Below, piece by piece: positions 1 through 10,509 of a stretch of DNA of 64,000 nucleotides. The first letter of the stretch is position 1. The number at the start of each line of letters is the position of its first letter. The notes under the pieces are model-generated. The model was not told the DNA's origin and did not search any database. It saw only the letters and a program-made list of their open reading frames with translations. Location of the stretch: assembly GCF_021134715.1 (NCBI RefSeq), contig NC_060018.1:11735501-11799500 (forward strand), written 5' to 3'. A program made the translations under genes and the position numbers. This DNA comes from Daphnia pulex. Taxonomy: Eukaryota > Arthropoda > Branchiopoda > Diplostraca > Daphniidae.

Positions 1-26
1 CTACATTTTAAAATCAATCAAATTAC

Positions 27-3000
27 CGTCAGTCATGGTGGAAACTGGGCTGAAGATGCCACTGGAACTTTGACGACGACTACTGGCACCACTTGCTGTG
101 AATCCTGTATCGTCAGATTCTTGTCTTGACAAGGTGGTGCTGCTCCTCCGACTTAATGTTCCGGAAGCGGTTCCTTGACTTGGACTGGCTCTTCCGGAAT
201 CCGGACGGGACATTTCTTCTTCCTTCAAGAAATTGGTAGCGTCGTTGTGGCTATCGGTTTTACTGCTGCTTTCGCTCCGGTCCGTTTCACTTCCTTTTTT
301 GTTATTCGATCCTTCTCCCGACCCGTTGATGTTACTCCGATCCGTCTCACCTCCTTTCTTGGTATTCGATCCTTCTCCCGACCCGTTGATGTTACTTCCA
401 CGGCGTCGGTTATCGGTAGGCGGAGGAGGGTGGTTGCTTCCGTCATCCCCCGTAGGAGAAGATGAGTCTTCTGTCATCAAAAACAGCAGCAAGAAAAATA
501 AGTTAATTGACTATATTTTAGTAAAAATGTAGACTGAAAACTAACTTTCCTGAGCTTCAGTCAGCCAGGTGATGATGAGACTGCCAGATCTAGCCAATAG
601 TGAAGTTTTGCCGCATCCGCCGGCTCCGAAAAGAGTGAGCGGCTGAATAGAAGGACCCAGGATGTAGCGACGAACCTTTTCCAGATCGTTCTCTCGCCCG
701 TAAAAGACTTTGACGGAATTATTGCAGGCGTGAAGATGTTGAAGGATTTCGGTAACTATCTGCCCTTGAGGGCTTGAATCTTCTTTGCGCATAGCTCGAT
801 CCACTAACCGCGCAATATTACGGTAAAAATGAGAAATAAAATTCTGAAGGTACTCGTCGTGTGTGTCGTTTGCCAACCCATCACGGCCAATCCACTCCAC
901 CGTGTATCTGAATTGTAATAAAAAGTGTAATAGAAATTTCCATCAAGCATTCATCGAATTGTGTTTTGTCAAAATTAATAAATTATACCTCATAAGATTG
1001 GACGGTTCGATTTTAGCGGGCATTCGTTCATCACGGAGATTGGCCAATAAGCGAACGGCTTCAGCATCTAGAGCCCTATTGGCGATATCAATAAAAAGAC
1101 CGGCTCTTCTCAAATTCTGAAGGTTTATGTTGTTGATGTAACGGACGTAGGCCAATACGTGATTCTTGGTATTTCGCACTTTTAATAATCCATTGATGAC
1201 TTCTCTTTCAGTGACTGAAAACAATAATCCATCTCATTAAATTGGTTATGCGAAAAACATTTAAAATTTAATTTCTCACCAGACATTAAGTAATTGTGCA
1301 TTGAATCAAAATCCAGCTGCCCTTGAGCATAGAGTGTGGTGGCAGCTTTTCTCAATAGTTTCTGCATTCGATCCAGGGTATCCCACCATTTGGCTTGATC
1401 TTCTTGTTGCAGCTTCGGTACCCTCTACATGACATCAAATGATTTGAATTAAGCCAGCTAGGTTTGAACGATAAAAGTTCGCTCAATTTGGGTCGGCATA
1501 CTTTGTTGTTGAAATTGACCAGGATGGAAGAAATAGGCTGGAGAATGCAAATGGGAGGCACGGCGTTTGAATCCTTTTTGTACCACGTGTCGAGCAATAT
1601 AACTTCTTGACCCATGGTCAAAAGTATTTCACGAAATTGAGCCAATTCAGAAGCTAAAATATAAGTTGGTATGGGACGGTAGCCATACTTTTGTCCTAAG
1701 AAGACCTGTTCACAATATAAACAGTGTCAATCAACGGTGTGTACGTGAAGCAGGCGACATTTTTGTCGATATTCAAATTTGACATTACCACAAAGTTGGG
1801 TCCCATTGACAGACGTTGTTGGAAATGGAACTCTTGTTGGCGGTGTCGACCGTTCAACTTCCAAGATTGAGATAAGAGATGACACCTTTGTTGTTGCTAG
1901 TTCGTCCTTATATTTCACACTGCCGTATAATACAGCATTTTGGTATTTCAATAGTTGGTTTAGGGTTGAGTAGGGTAGGGAACAATAGATTGAATGGGAA
2001 GAGAGGGTAAAATCGGGGCCCTCTGTTGAGGTCCCTACAAATTACACAGAATTAACAGTAGCAATAATGTCGATCACTGTTGGGATGCAATAAATTCCCA
2101 ACACACTCCCCAGTAGAGCCCGTTCAATTGGCTCGACATCCTGATCGACTTGATATCCGTTGGATTAGAGATCTGAGAATGCGGTTGAAGAAGGATGGCC
2201 GGATGGCCTGGATTACGAGGAGCTGTTTCGTTGACTGGCTACGGATTCAGTTAATTGTCCATTCCATTTGATTCCGATTGAGAGTTGGCTGACTCTTTGG
2301 AAGTTTGCCACCAGGATCCCATACCGATTGGTGTGTGTTGGAATCTTCTTCAATGTCCTTTAACACAAGAATATTTTTTAGAAGATGTGAAACGATTTTG
2401 TTTGGTACCTGGGTTAACGAATAAGAGAACAGCAACTGGTTGATGAGATGTTCTTCTATACTTGGTAACCTTGAGATGCGTTTAGGAGCTGGTTTTACTG
2501 GCTCCAAGCGCTTCCGTTTCATTGAGTTTTGTTGATTGGCCAATTCCGGAAGAATTGCTGCTTGACTGCACGGCGATCTGAACTTCGGAATGATTTCTTG
2601 GTTGCTTTCTACGTTTGTTGAATTGACAAATGCAGCGGCTTCTTGAGGATTTTCTTTCGAAGCTTCCTGGATTTCTGGCGACGATGATAAATTTCCAGAA
2701 GAAGAGAAGTTGGTTTGTTTAAGTTGACTCGGAAAAGAGTTAAGTGTTTCCAGCGATGCAGCTGGCCTTCCCGAGGGGAAAAAAAGAAAGGTAGGAATAT
2801 CCTTTTCTTTGGAGCCGGCTGGCGGAATCCTAATAATTGAATCTTTAGTTTTTAGACAATTGAATGTGTCAGGAACTTCTGCTTGATAAGTAGGAGTTTC
2901 TTGATGACTAAGAGAGTGAGGAGCTTCTGCCGGATTGGCTGGAGCTTTTTGAAGATTGAGAGTACCAGGAGCTTCTGCCGGAGTAGCTGGAGCTTCTAGA

Positions 3001-6000
3001 ATAATGAGAGGACGAGGAGCTTCTGCCGGAGTAGCTGGAGCTTCTTGAATAATGAGTGTGCAAGCAGTTTTTTCGTTGCTAGAGGAGCTCAAGAGATTTT
3101 TGGACTCCACTGCATCTACACCATCTAAGTTTGCAAATTTGAGGTTAGTTGCTTTCAGCTCGTCTTCAAACCTTTTTTCGTCTTTGTTTCCACTGGATTT
3201 GACCGGAATATCTGAGATTGATAGCCCTTTTTTTGGTCGTTGTTGGAGACTGGCTGTTCCAGGCTCCTTTTCCATCGGGACTTCTTTTGACTGGGCTGAT
3301 TTGACGTTTTGGTCGCTGTAGCAACTTTTCGCGTTCGATGATGGGATTTTTTCTGCTCCTTCCAGATTTGCTGAGTTTTCTAACTTTGAAACAAAGGAAT
3401 TATTTTCTTTTATTTCGTTCCTTTCAAACCTTTTTTTGTCGGGATATCCGTCTGGCCCATCCGGAGAATCCGAGAGTGAGTCTCCTTTTTTCGGTGGGTG
3501 AGGGAGACTGGCCGTTCCAGTCTCTTTTTCTTCCGTCTGGATATTTTCTTTTGACTGGTATGAAGGGGTGTTTTGAAAACTACAGCTTGTTGTCGTAAGC
3601 GACGACACTTCTAGTGGAGTTGGGTTTGGCACTAATACTGCTGCAAATTGAGATGTTGAGAGGGTTTTGAGAATTGACTCTATTACTGGATTTGTTTGAG
3701 AAGCTGGCTCCTGAGAAGCTGTTGGTGATAAGTTGACATCTCCTGGAGCGACGGGCACTGAAAAGGCTGTTGAGATGGCTGCGATCACCTGACTGATTAT
3801 GTCCCGATTGAGTTGTGCTTGGGTTGCTGCCTGGTTTGCTGCCTGGGTTGCTGCCTGATGTTGGAGAATTTGGAGCATTCTTTCTCTGTCCTTCTCCCAT
3901 TCTTCGTCATCTGCTTCCTTTTCGAGTTTGTCTAACCATTCTCTTCGTTTTTTCTTTAAGATGTGAATTTTGGCGACAATAACATCGTCCATTGTTTGGT
4001 ACATGGTGTCGATGTCTGCATTGATCTCTTCTTGGTCTTCGCCTTCTTTGTACATTTCAGCCTGGACCCTTTTTGAGAATATCTCATAAGTTTTGTAGAA
4101 TCCATCTAGCTTTTTTTCTAATTTTTCGACTTCGATAAACGCTTCCAACGTCATTTCTGTTGATTTGTACGTTTCGACGAGGTTAATGATACGGGTGATA
4201 TGCTTTTTAATTAAAGTTCTTGCGTAATTTGGAGCCATTGTGAGTTGGAGGTGGCTCCTAAGGAGCTGCTGAGAGTACGAAAAGAAGATAATTAGTTTAA
4301 ATTAATGTTTTGATTAAGTTGATTAGCCTTTTTGTTTGTTGTTCTGCTCGGTCTTCGGAGATTCGTGGTGCCGAATTAAATTCTGCTGTCTTTTCCACTT
4401 TCTTTGAATTCCTTTATGTGAAGATATCTGCAAAAACTGAATGATTTTGGAGCTAGGGTAATTTTCTAGCTCCTTACAATCCCACAAACGGCATAATAAC
4501 AATTTTTAGGAAAGAGAATTTAAAGAGTTTTTGCCGCAAGACGGCGGTTTCTAATTCCCAATTTTGTGCTCAGAGGGCGCTTTGTGCCTTCTCAGAAAAA
4601 GAGAAAGATTTCCCTTTAAGCAAACAAAAAATGCAAGAGCGTAAGAGCGCGAGATTTGTTTCGAAATGGCGGAAGGCCTTTGTAAATAGAGAGAGAGAAA
4701 AAAAAATTCAAGTTTTAATCACCCTAAGGCGCACACGAGGCGAACGCGTTGAAAGGGTAGAGAATTTTCCCGCGTTTTTTCCAGTTTAAAGGGGAAACCG
4801 GCCTAGCCCCCCAAAAAAGAGAATATTTTTCTGTCGTATTTAGAGAGATCGTTGTGCCTTCTGAGACAGAGAGAGATTTACCCAAATGATTGAATAACAA
4901 ACAATGCAAATTAATTCAAAAAATGAGAGAGATTTGTTTTCGGGAAATGGTCTAAGGCCATAGCAAAGAGAGCGATAATTTATTTAAGTCTTTTCACCCT
5001 GGGGCTCACACGAGGCGAACTCATTGAAGGGTTAGAGAAGTTCCCGCGTTTTCCCAATCTAAGAGGTAGGGAAGCAAGCCCCCCCAAAAAAAAATTCTTG
5101 AAAGGAAAGAGATTCCCGCGTTATCCCATTTTTAAAGAACGGGCAGTGAACCCAATCAGCTGAGATTCGTTTTTACAATGCCGGGAGGCGTATCAAGAGA
5201 TAGAGAGGGAATTTAACCTAAGGCTCACACGAGGTGAACACGTTAAAGAGGTAGGGAAGTTCCCAAGTTTGCCCAATCTTAGATATTGGAAAGCAATATC
5301 CCCCCAAAAAAAAAAAATTTGTTGAAAGGGAAGAGAGAATAATCAACTTAGGCGATGATAATTTACGTGACAAAAAAAGAAATCCCCCTTCAAAAATGAT
5401 TTAGGAATCCTATTTTAATTTTAAGAAACTTTGAGGAAATATTTTAGCTTTAATTCAAGAGAGAGAAGAAAAATAATTTACTGTTTAGAGGGATCTATTT
5501 GCTTACTAGACCCCTGAGAACAAGTTAAACTCAGAGAGAGAGAAAAAGATTCTAATAAATGACTGACCTGCCATAATTAAACACAATTTTCTTTGATAAA
5601 TGGCGGCAATGATTAAGCAAAAGGAGATAACGAGAGAAAGATTTGAGTGTGATAGAGCGAAACTAACTTAACACTGGTTGGAGAAAACTCCGGTTCGAAG
5701 GACCATGTTGGAAATGGAACTCTTGTTGGCGGTGTCGACCGTTCAACTTCCAAGATTGAGATAAGAGATGACACCTTTGTTGTTGCTAGTTCGTCCTTAT
5801 ATTTCACACTGCCGTATAATACAGCATTTTGGTATTTCAATAGTTGGTTTAGGGTTGAGTAGGGTAGGGAACAATAGATTGAATGGGAAGAGAGGGTAAA
5901 ATCGGGGCCCTCTGTTGAGGTCCCTACAAATTACACAGAATTAACAGTAGCAATAATGTCGATCACTGTTGGGATGCAATAAATTCCCAACAGACGTTGA

Positions 6001-6509
6001 CAGTTTTCAATTTCCTTCATACATACTTAATTCAATAATAATAAAACATACTTAATTCATACATAATTTATTTTCATTCATAATATAATATTTACATTCT
6101 GTCGTCATGTGATCGTCGGTAGCTTCATCTCGAACACCCCATCGCATGTCAACAACCTAGTTGAAAAAAGATTTGAATTGTTGTCGAAAGGTGAACTGAT
6201 GTCAATAACATACTTGAAATTCTAATCCGTGCTTTTCCCTACAATATTCTTTTAATTTGGGATAGACTGTGGCCATCAAAGTGTTTCGTTCCATCGAAGT
6301 GTCTGCCCATGCGCAATAACAAAAAAAAAGGGTTAAAAAACAAATCAAAGTTAGACCACTATAATAAAAGCGAGAATAGACTTTTTCTTTTTTGTCTTTT
6401 CTTACCTGTGAAGGTGGAACTGGTGAAGATACGGACAATTTTGGAGCTGACTGGGGGCAAGGTGCCCAAAGAGCCAGCGAAAATTTTGTCGACCGTTTGG
6501 TCGTCCATG
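27..6509 (-). CDS. NACHT/WD-type (NWD1-like) STAND protein, N-terminal half, interrupted by an LTR element
   Basis: Exon chain (minus): 6406-6509, 6214-6302, 6096-6156, 5993-6025 plus 1789-1816 (one exon split by the element at 1817-5992), 1502-1705, 1280-1424, 989-1214, 546-907, 27-470, continuing past the left edge. The N-terminal domain has the motifs IVRIFTSSTFTDT, VVDMRWGVRDEATDDHMTTE and FLGQKYGYRPIPT, as in NWD1-like proteins. A NACHT P-loop, GAGGCGKTS, lies in exon 546-907. Family members are intracellular ATP-switch scaffolds with C-terminal WD40 repeats; those would lie outside the window. After the P-loop comes a Ser/Thr/Asn-rich insert with a 60-bp tandem repeat; the junction uses an inferred GTTAGT donor. 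Oddities: the best start (ATG at 6509, MDDQTVDKIF) and the following AGSLGTLPPV are in different frames, through what looks like one extra A in a homopolymer near 6479-6484. A start in an upstream exon is the alternative. With the LTR insertion, this allele may be a young pseudogene. Confidence 0.75.
270..392. repeat. 60-bp tandem repeat in coding sequence, about two copies
   Basis: The plus-strand unit containing TTCGATCCTTCTCCCGACCC and GTTGATGTTACT recurs with a 60-bp period. On the minus strand it encodes two near-identical 20-residue blocks (NINGSGEGSN..KKG.ETDRS) of the STAND protein's insert. Confidence 0.7.
1817..2103 (-). repeat. 3' LTR of the BEL/Pao-type element
   Basis: 287 bp, TG...CA ends, identical as read to 5706-5992. 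Next to it is target-site copy GACGT at 1812-1816. Confidence 0.9.
2247..4238 (-). CDS. gag: gag-like protein of the BEL/Pao-type element
   Basis: A 663-residue frame fills the minus-strand middle of the element. The first ~130 residues are strongly charged and helical, with the spacing seen in BEL/Pao Gag N-termini (DUF1759-like; LEKKLDGFYKTYEIF region). A Gln/Ala stretch follows, then a long Ser/Pro/Glu-rich region with a Gly-Thr-Ala-Ser-Leu repeat and four ~20-residue Pro/Ala repeats centred on APATPAEAP. I see no CCHC zinc knuckle. Such a protein would form the particle shell; supply of pol functions in trans by a relative is an inference. Confidence 0.6.
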   Translation of the reverse strand: MAPNYARTLIKKHITRIINLVETYKSTEMTLEAFIEVEKLEKKLDGFYKTYEIFSKRVQAEMYKEGEDQEEINADIDTMYQTMDDVIVAKIHILKKKRREWLDKLEKEADDEEWEKDRERMLQILQHQAATQAANQAATQAQLNRDIISQVIAAISTAFSVPVAPGDVNLSPTASQEPASQTNPVIESILKTLSTSQFAAVLVPNPTPLEVSSLTTTSCSFQNTPSYQSKENIQTEEKETGTASLPHPPKKGDSLSDSPDGPDGYPDKKRFERNEIKENNSFVSKLENSANLEGAEKIPSSNAKSCYSDQNVKSAQSKEVPMEKEPGTASLQQRPKKGLSISDIPVKSSGNKDEKRFEDELKATNLKFANLDGVDAVESKNLLSSSSNEKTACTLIIQEAPATPAEAPRPLIILEAPATPAEAPGTLNLQKAPANPAEAPHSLSHQETPTYQAEVPDTFNCLKTKDSIIRIPPAGSKEKDIPTFLFFPSGRPAASLETLNSFPSQLKQTNFSSSGNLSSSPEIQEASKENPQEAAAFVNSTNVESNQEIIPKFRSPCSQAAILPELANQQNSMKRKRLEPVKPAPKRISRLPSIEEHLINQLLFSYSLTQVPNKIVSHLLKNILVLKDIEEDSNTHQSVWDPGGKLPKSQPTLNRNQMEWTIN
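4725..5340 (-). repeat. Three diverged ~220-260-bp repeats in the element's leader
   Basis: Three plus-strand blocks start near 4737, 5002 and 5222. Each holds a core resembling CACACGAGGCGAAC, then AGAGAAGTTCCCGCGTTTT-like text, then a C6-8/A6-12 tract. They lie between the 5' LTR and gag, in the roughly 1.4-kb untranslated leader, where packaging signals usually sit. Confidence 0.6.
5706..5992 (-). repeat. 5' LTR of the BEL/Pao-type element
   Basis: 287 bp, identical as read to 1817-2103. It is followed on the plus strand by target-site copy GACGT at 5993-5997. The primer-binding-like tract abuts its inner edge. Confidence 0.9.
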
Positions 6510-6539
6510 ATGTTAACAGTTTGGAAGCAGACTGGTTAG

Positions 6540-7339
6540 TACAGCGATTTTGAAGGTATCTGCAAGTTCATATACAAAAAACTTAGTCAGTGACGATGGT
6601 GTATTGTTGTCGAAGTAACCCTGACTACCCGACTGTCGGAGAATGCAGCATTGCACCTGTCTTTATCGATCAAACAATGTTTATATTCAACGAAGTCTTA
6701 AAACGCTATGACTGGACAATGGTTATTATTAAGAATAAGGTCTCTACTAGGGACCAAATGAAGTGAATAGAAAAATTACGGAAGGGAAATAAGAAAACAA
6801 CTCGGTTAGCTTTAAAAATTGAGCTGGAGACGCAACATTTTATCCTGTGATGGGCATTAGGCTACTACTGCGTATTAACTATACAAGAATATTGGACAGC
6901 ACTGATGCGATTCTTTCGTTCGCAAATAGGACGCAGAAACACGCAAGAAAACATTAGACACGCGCTTCTGGCAACTACTGAGGAATCAATTTGATTTTTT
7001 GGTATCTTTTTATAACACATTTATTACTCGCCAGTCGTCACTTGGTTGACCGAGTCCAAGATTTACTAAATTTAAATCTGAAATATTGACAACAAAATCC
7101 AGTATCCAGGTTATGTCTTTCGTCGCTTTCAGTTAAATACAATGTTTCGCAAAATGTTTTATTGCATTTCACACACGCACTTGCCATTACAACTAGCGGT
7201 TTAATGTTTGTATTGTTGTGAAAAGGCAACATAATCAAGAATTTCGTGCTTAAAATGCAGAAAGCAGTACTCAACGTGTAACGAAAAATCAACGATGTTC
7301 TACTATCATCTATTTTAAAGCAAGTACTTGACATAGTAC
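6540..7339. other. Non-coding, 5' side of the STAND gene
   Basis: An acceptor-like site near 6535 suggests a spliced 5' leader for the minus-strand STAND gene. No other coding pattern or repeat is convincing here. Confidence 0.4.
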
Positions 7340-7411
7340 GGGGATATAGCTCAGTGGTAGAGCGCTCGCTTCGCATGTGAGAGGCCTCGGGTTCGATCCC
7401 CGATATCTCCA
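7340..7411 (+). tRNA. tRNA-Ala (anticodon CGC)
   Basis: A 72-nt cloverleaf. The acceptor stem GGGGATA/TATCTCC contains the G3-U70 pair that marks alanine tRNAs. D-arm AGCTCAGTGGTAGAGC, anticodon loop TTCGCAT (anticodon CGC) and T-arm TCGGGTTCGATCCCCGA are canonical, the discriminator is A, and there is no intron. A T-rich tract starting about 7 nt downstream is a typical Pol III terminator. Confidence 0.95.
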
Positions 7412-7430
7412 CGAATGTTTTTTTCTTTTT

Positions 7431-7440
<10 letters not shown>
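7412..7440 (+). terminator. Pol III terminator after tRNA-Ala
   Basis: Runs of T begin at about 7418, followed by a long oligo-T tract to 7462. Confidence 0.6.
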
Positions 7441-7465
<25 letters not shown>

Positions 7466-7532
7466 ATGTAAACAAACTAATTTTTTTTTAAATTACACTG
7501 GAAACAGAATAAATATTACGTTAAGAAATAAC

Positions 7533-7670
7533 AGGCGCGCGGTGGGGGAGTTGGATAGGGCGTTACTTCACCATTCAAGATTTCCACAGACATAGGTTCG
7601 AATCTTCAAAAAGGACTAAATTGTAAGTATTCATAGACTTAGGTTCGAATCTCCAAAAAGGACTAATTAT
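7533..7670 (+). repeat. tRNA-like / SINE-like remnant with duplicated B-box
   Basis: GGTGGGGGAGTTGGATAGG resembles a Pol III A-box region. It is followed by CATAGGTTCGAATCTTC, which resembles a B-box. A second copy, CTTAGGTTCGAATCTCC, follows about 50 bp later with the same AAAAAGGACTAA tail. The stretch does not fold into a complete tRNA by eye. It could be a tRNA-derived SINE head or a decayed tRNA with a long variable arm. Confidence 0.35.
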
Positions 7671-8269
7671 TCATTCAACTTATCTCTCATCCAACAGGTG
7701 AAGTCCATAACATCAAAGATTATATATAATCTGAATCTGATACGAGCATGCAATAAGCTCCTTGTTCGATTTGTTATATGAGTCTTTCAAGTGACTGCTT
7801 ACGCGAATAGCTATTGTGTGAGGTACGTGTTTTTTTTTTCTTTTTGTTAAATAATATTTTTATATCTTATTTATTTTTGTAATTTATCCTTACATATGCT
7901 TGCATAATTTGACTTTTTTTATCTTTAATCGCAATTAGACCTACTTTAAACTATCAGGTAGGGTAGGTGCGGAACTTTAGCTGTTGATACGTTGATACTT
8001 TAGACAATGGATAGTTTGGGAAAGTATCGTCCTCATGCACCATGCACCGATATAGTCCCATTATATAATATACAGGAAGTAAAAAAATAAATAAACATGG
8101 AACCGTCGTAGCCGCAACGCAGTTACGCAGGTAAGAAAATAAAGTGCACAAAAAGTTCGTATGAATTTGAAGACCGTTAAAATAAATATTCATTCCAAGA
8201 AATATATAAAATCATGAAAAACAATCGAAAAACCTTTGCGACTGTTAATTAATTAGATAAGTTTTCATT
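7671..8269. other. Non-coding, AT-rich
   Basis: I see no gene or clear repeat between the tRNA-like remnant and the end of the CUB-like gene. Confidence 0.4.
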
Positions 8270-10397
8270 TCAAGCCAATATTTGCTCGAAAACTAAACAA
8301 AATCCGGCATTTCCGTCTTCATGGGAAGCAGAATCCTCGGCGTCATTCGTATAATAAATGATATTGAAATCCTTGGTGGTTGCTAAAAGTAACAGATTTT
8401 TAAATAAAAATGAGAAAACGAGTGACAAGAAAATTAAAGTATCCTTGAAATGCGGATCTTACAGCAAACTGTAACAGCTGGCGCCTCAAAAGCAGCAGGA
8501 TTAAGAGCACCCCCACAGTATCGATCGGCGTAAACAGCGGCAGGCAGCAGAGGATTAAATCCATTGCGGATGAGAAGGAAATTGTGTGGGCAATTAATTG
8601 CGCCGCTTTTGGACGCAGGATTACCCGTCTGAGGGCCACTGAGTAGAAAACTACGACCACCAGCTTGTGTCGTACACTGAGTATAGCAAATTCTAGTTGC
8701 TCTCTGTAATAAATTAATTGATAACAGCCTTCTGTAGTCTAAATATTTAAATTGCCTTTAAAAATATAGCTGCAAGTGACAGCTTAAGTATAAGCGGGAT
8801 TATTTGAAACTAAAATCAACAGCCCAGCAGCTATATACTTCAAATCCAAAATAATAATGCTCTTTACCTGGTTATTAACGAGTTCATTTCGGAAACATAT
8901 TTTGTAATTCATTTTACTCAACTGGCGCGTTCCGGTCGTGTCCTTCCAATTAAAGGACTTGACGGTGTTGGAACCTTTGACGAAGTACTGTAGACAGTCT
9001 CTTGGAGCTTTGTTTGATAAATGAAATTCATACTGTGAACAGATTGTTAAAAAAATGGCAAGTTTGAAAATGTTACCGATGAGATCTGAACCGCATGGAA
9101 TCAAGGAGATTGTGATATTCCATTTCGGGTTGAGGGTCGATCCGCCGAATTTGAACAACAACAGCAAATCAGATTTTGACGAAGGTGCCTCTAAATACAC
9201 TATCAAAAGGATCAATACAAATTAATATGTCGAATCTACGGGCAACGATCGTCATCCAAGAATAAAATTTTAAAATTAGGAAAAGAAAAATCTTACTGTG
9301 TTGTCCGTCATTGTCACCACACAAAAGGGGCACGTCATTTACGACTCCGCCCACTTGGAAATAACCAGTATCGCACTGTGAAGTAGATGCATTAGGTTGC
9401 GCGATGGCGAAGGTTTTGAAATCCAAGCTAATCATTCGCCAGAACATGTCGATTACAGTAATTAAACCAACAGAACGTGAAATCAATAGTACTGCCCAAA
9501 GCTATTTCATCAAGTGAACCATACCGAACTTGACATGTAGGGCCTCTTTGTTCGACAAGATCCCTGTCCAGCGCAATAATCAGACTGCACGAACTATCTG
9601 AGCTCACCCCAGGAGGATTTCTCCATTCCGTGTTGTTTAACGTCATTTTCTCTCCGCATTTCGAAATTAAATCTTTAAAAAAAGGAATAAAATAATAACC
9701 GATGATTGGGAAATTCGGATGGACTAAAAACAATCAGAGTCGTGGTGGAATAATTTCGTTACTTCTCCCAAATACCCCCCCCCCCCTCCTCCAAGGCCAT
9801 GTTGGAAAGTTTATCCAGCTAATAAGGTTAAAAAAGGAAAACTCTAATTTATACTTATGCAACAAACGGCTGCGATTCTGCAAGAACCACTTGGGCGGCC
9901 GCCGTATGATTTGCAAACTGTAGCGGGTAGACAGTTGCCTATCAGACCGTCGGGATCCTGACAACTCGTAAAGTCCGCCTGTGTATAGTTTCTACCGGGA
10001 TTGGGTCTGCGAATGGCGTTGAAACTGTTGATGAATGGTGCAAAGAAGTTGAAGAAACTGCTCATCCACGGCTGTTCGAAAATATTCTGTTGGCGCAGCG
10101 ACCCAACTTAATCAGAAAAAAAGAAAGTTACACATTTGTTATCGATCGGTGCGCCGCAACTCAATCGGGAGTAACAGAAAGCTAAAAATAGACAAGCATT
10201 TCACTTCACGGTGGTATGAGATGTTGAATAAATAACTAATTAAATTTAACTTATGCATACAATTAGCATACAAATAAAATACCTGATAAATTTCGCCCCA
10301 AATTAGAATGAAACCGGGTTGTGCCAACGTCACCTACTACACCGCAAACGATATCGCCCGCAAGGATAGAGCTGATAATCAATACACTCAAATTCAT
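8270..10397 (-). CDS. Secreted CUB-like domain protein of the arthropod type
   Basis: Eight exons (minus): 10283-10397, 9855-10106, 9525-9672, 9297-9427, 9077-9200, 8869-9007, 8463-8703, 8270-8382, totalling 421 codons including the stop. The start ATG at 10397 opens a signal peptide (MNLSVLIISSILAG...). Next is a cysteine-rich module (CQDPDGLIGNC, SYGGRPSGSC, VCC), then one or two CUB-like regions typified by FKTFAIAQPN, LLCGDNDGQH, MYLE, DCLQYF, FNW, QLSKMNYKICFR and YADRYCGGALNP, ending in a GFCLVFEQ motif. This combination is common in uncharacterised secreted arthropod proteins. CUB folds bind proteins or glycans outside the cell; the ligand here is unknown. No protease domain is fused, so clip-protease homologues are excluded. 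Confidence 0.8.
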
Positions 10398-10499
10398 ATC
10401 TACTTCCAAAATATAATCGTGTCAACGAAAAAATGAGCAGCCTGCAGCCCAGTCGACACCTATCCAATGTGTGCCGGTTGCCCTTATTTTTTTCCACGC

Positions 10500-10509
10500 T
10501 GATATATAC
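10500..10509 (-). promoter_or_regulatory. TATA box of the CUB-like gene
   Basis: The minus strand reads GTATATATC, about 105 bp upstream of the start codon. This allows a transcription start near 10470 and a short 5' leader. Confidence 0.45.

Larger units (their letters stand above)
1817..5992 (-). mobile_element. BEL/Pao-type LTR retrotransposon, gag-only, inserted in a host exon
   Basis: Two directly repeated 287-bp ends (1817-2103 and 5706-5992) begin TG and finish CA. They look identical base for base as read, so the insertion is very recent. The flanks carry a 5-bp target duplication GACGT (1812-1816 and 5993-5997). On the minus strand a primer-binding-like tract TGGTCCTTCGAACCGG follows the 5' LTR, and a purine-rich stretch precedes the 3' LTR near 2104-2112. 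The only long reading frame is gag-like (2247-4238). No protease, reverse transcriptase or integrase part is recognised, so the element looks structurally whole but non-autonomous. The BEL/Pao assignment rests on the gag N-terminus and the 5-bp duplication. Confidence 0.85.

Noticed and set aside
1727-1951. A frame spanning the LTR edge (also at 5613-5840)
   Set aside because: It is LTR sequence read into the flank and occurs at both LTR copies; not a gene.
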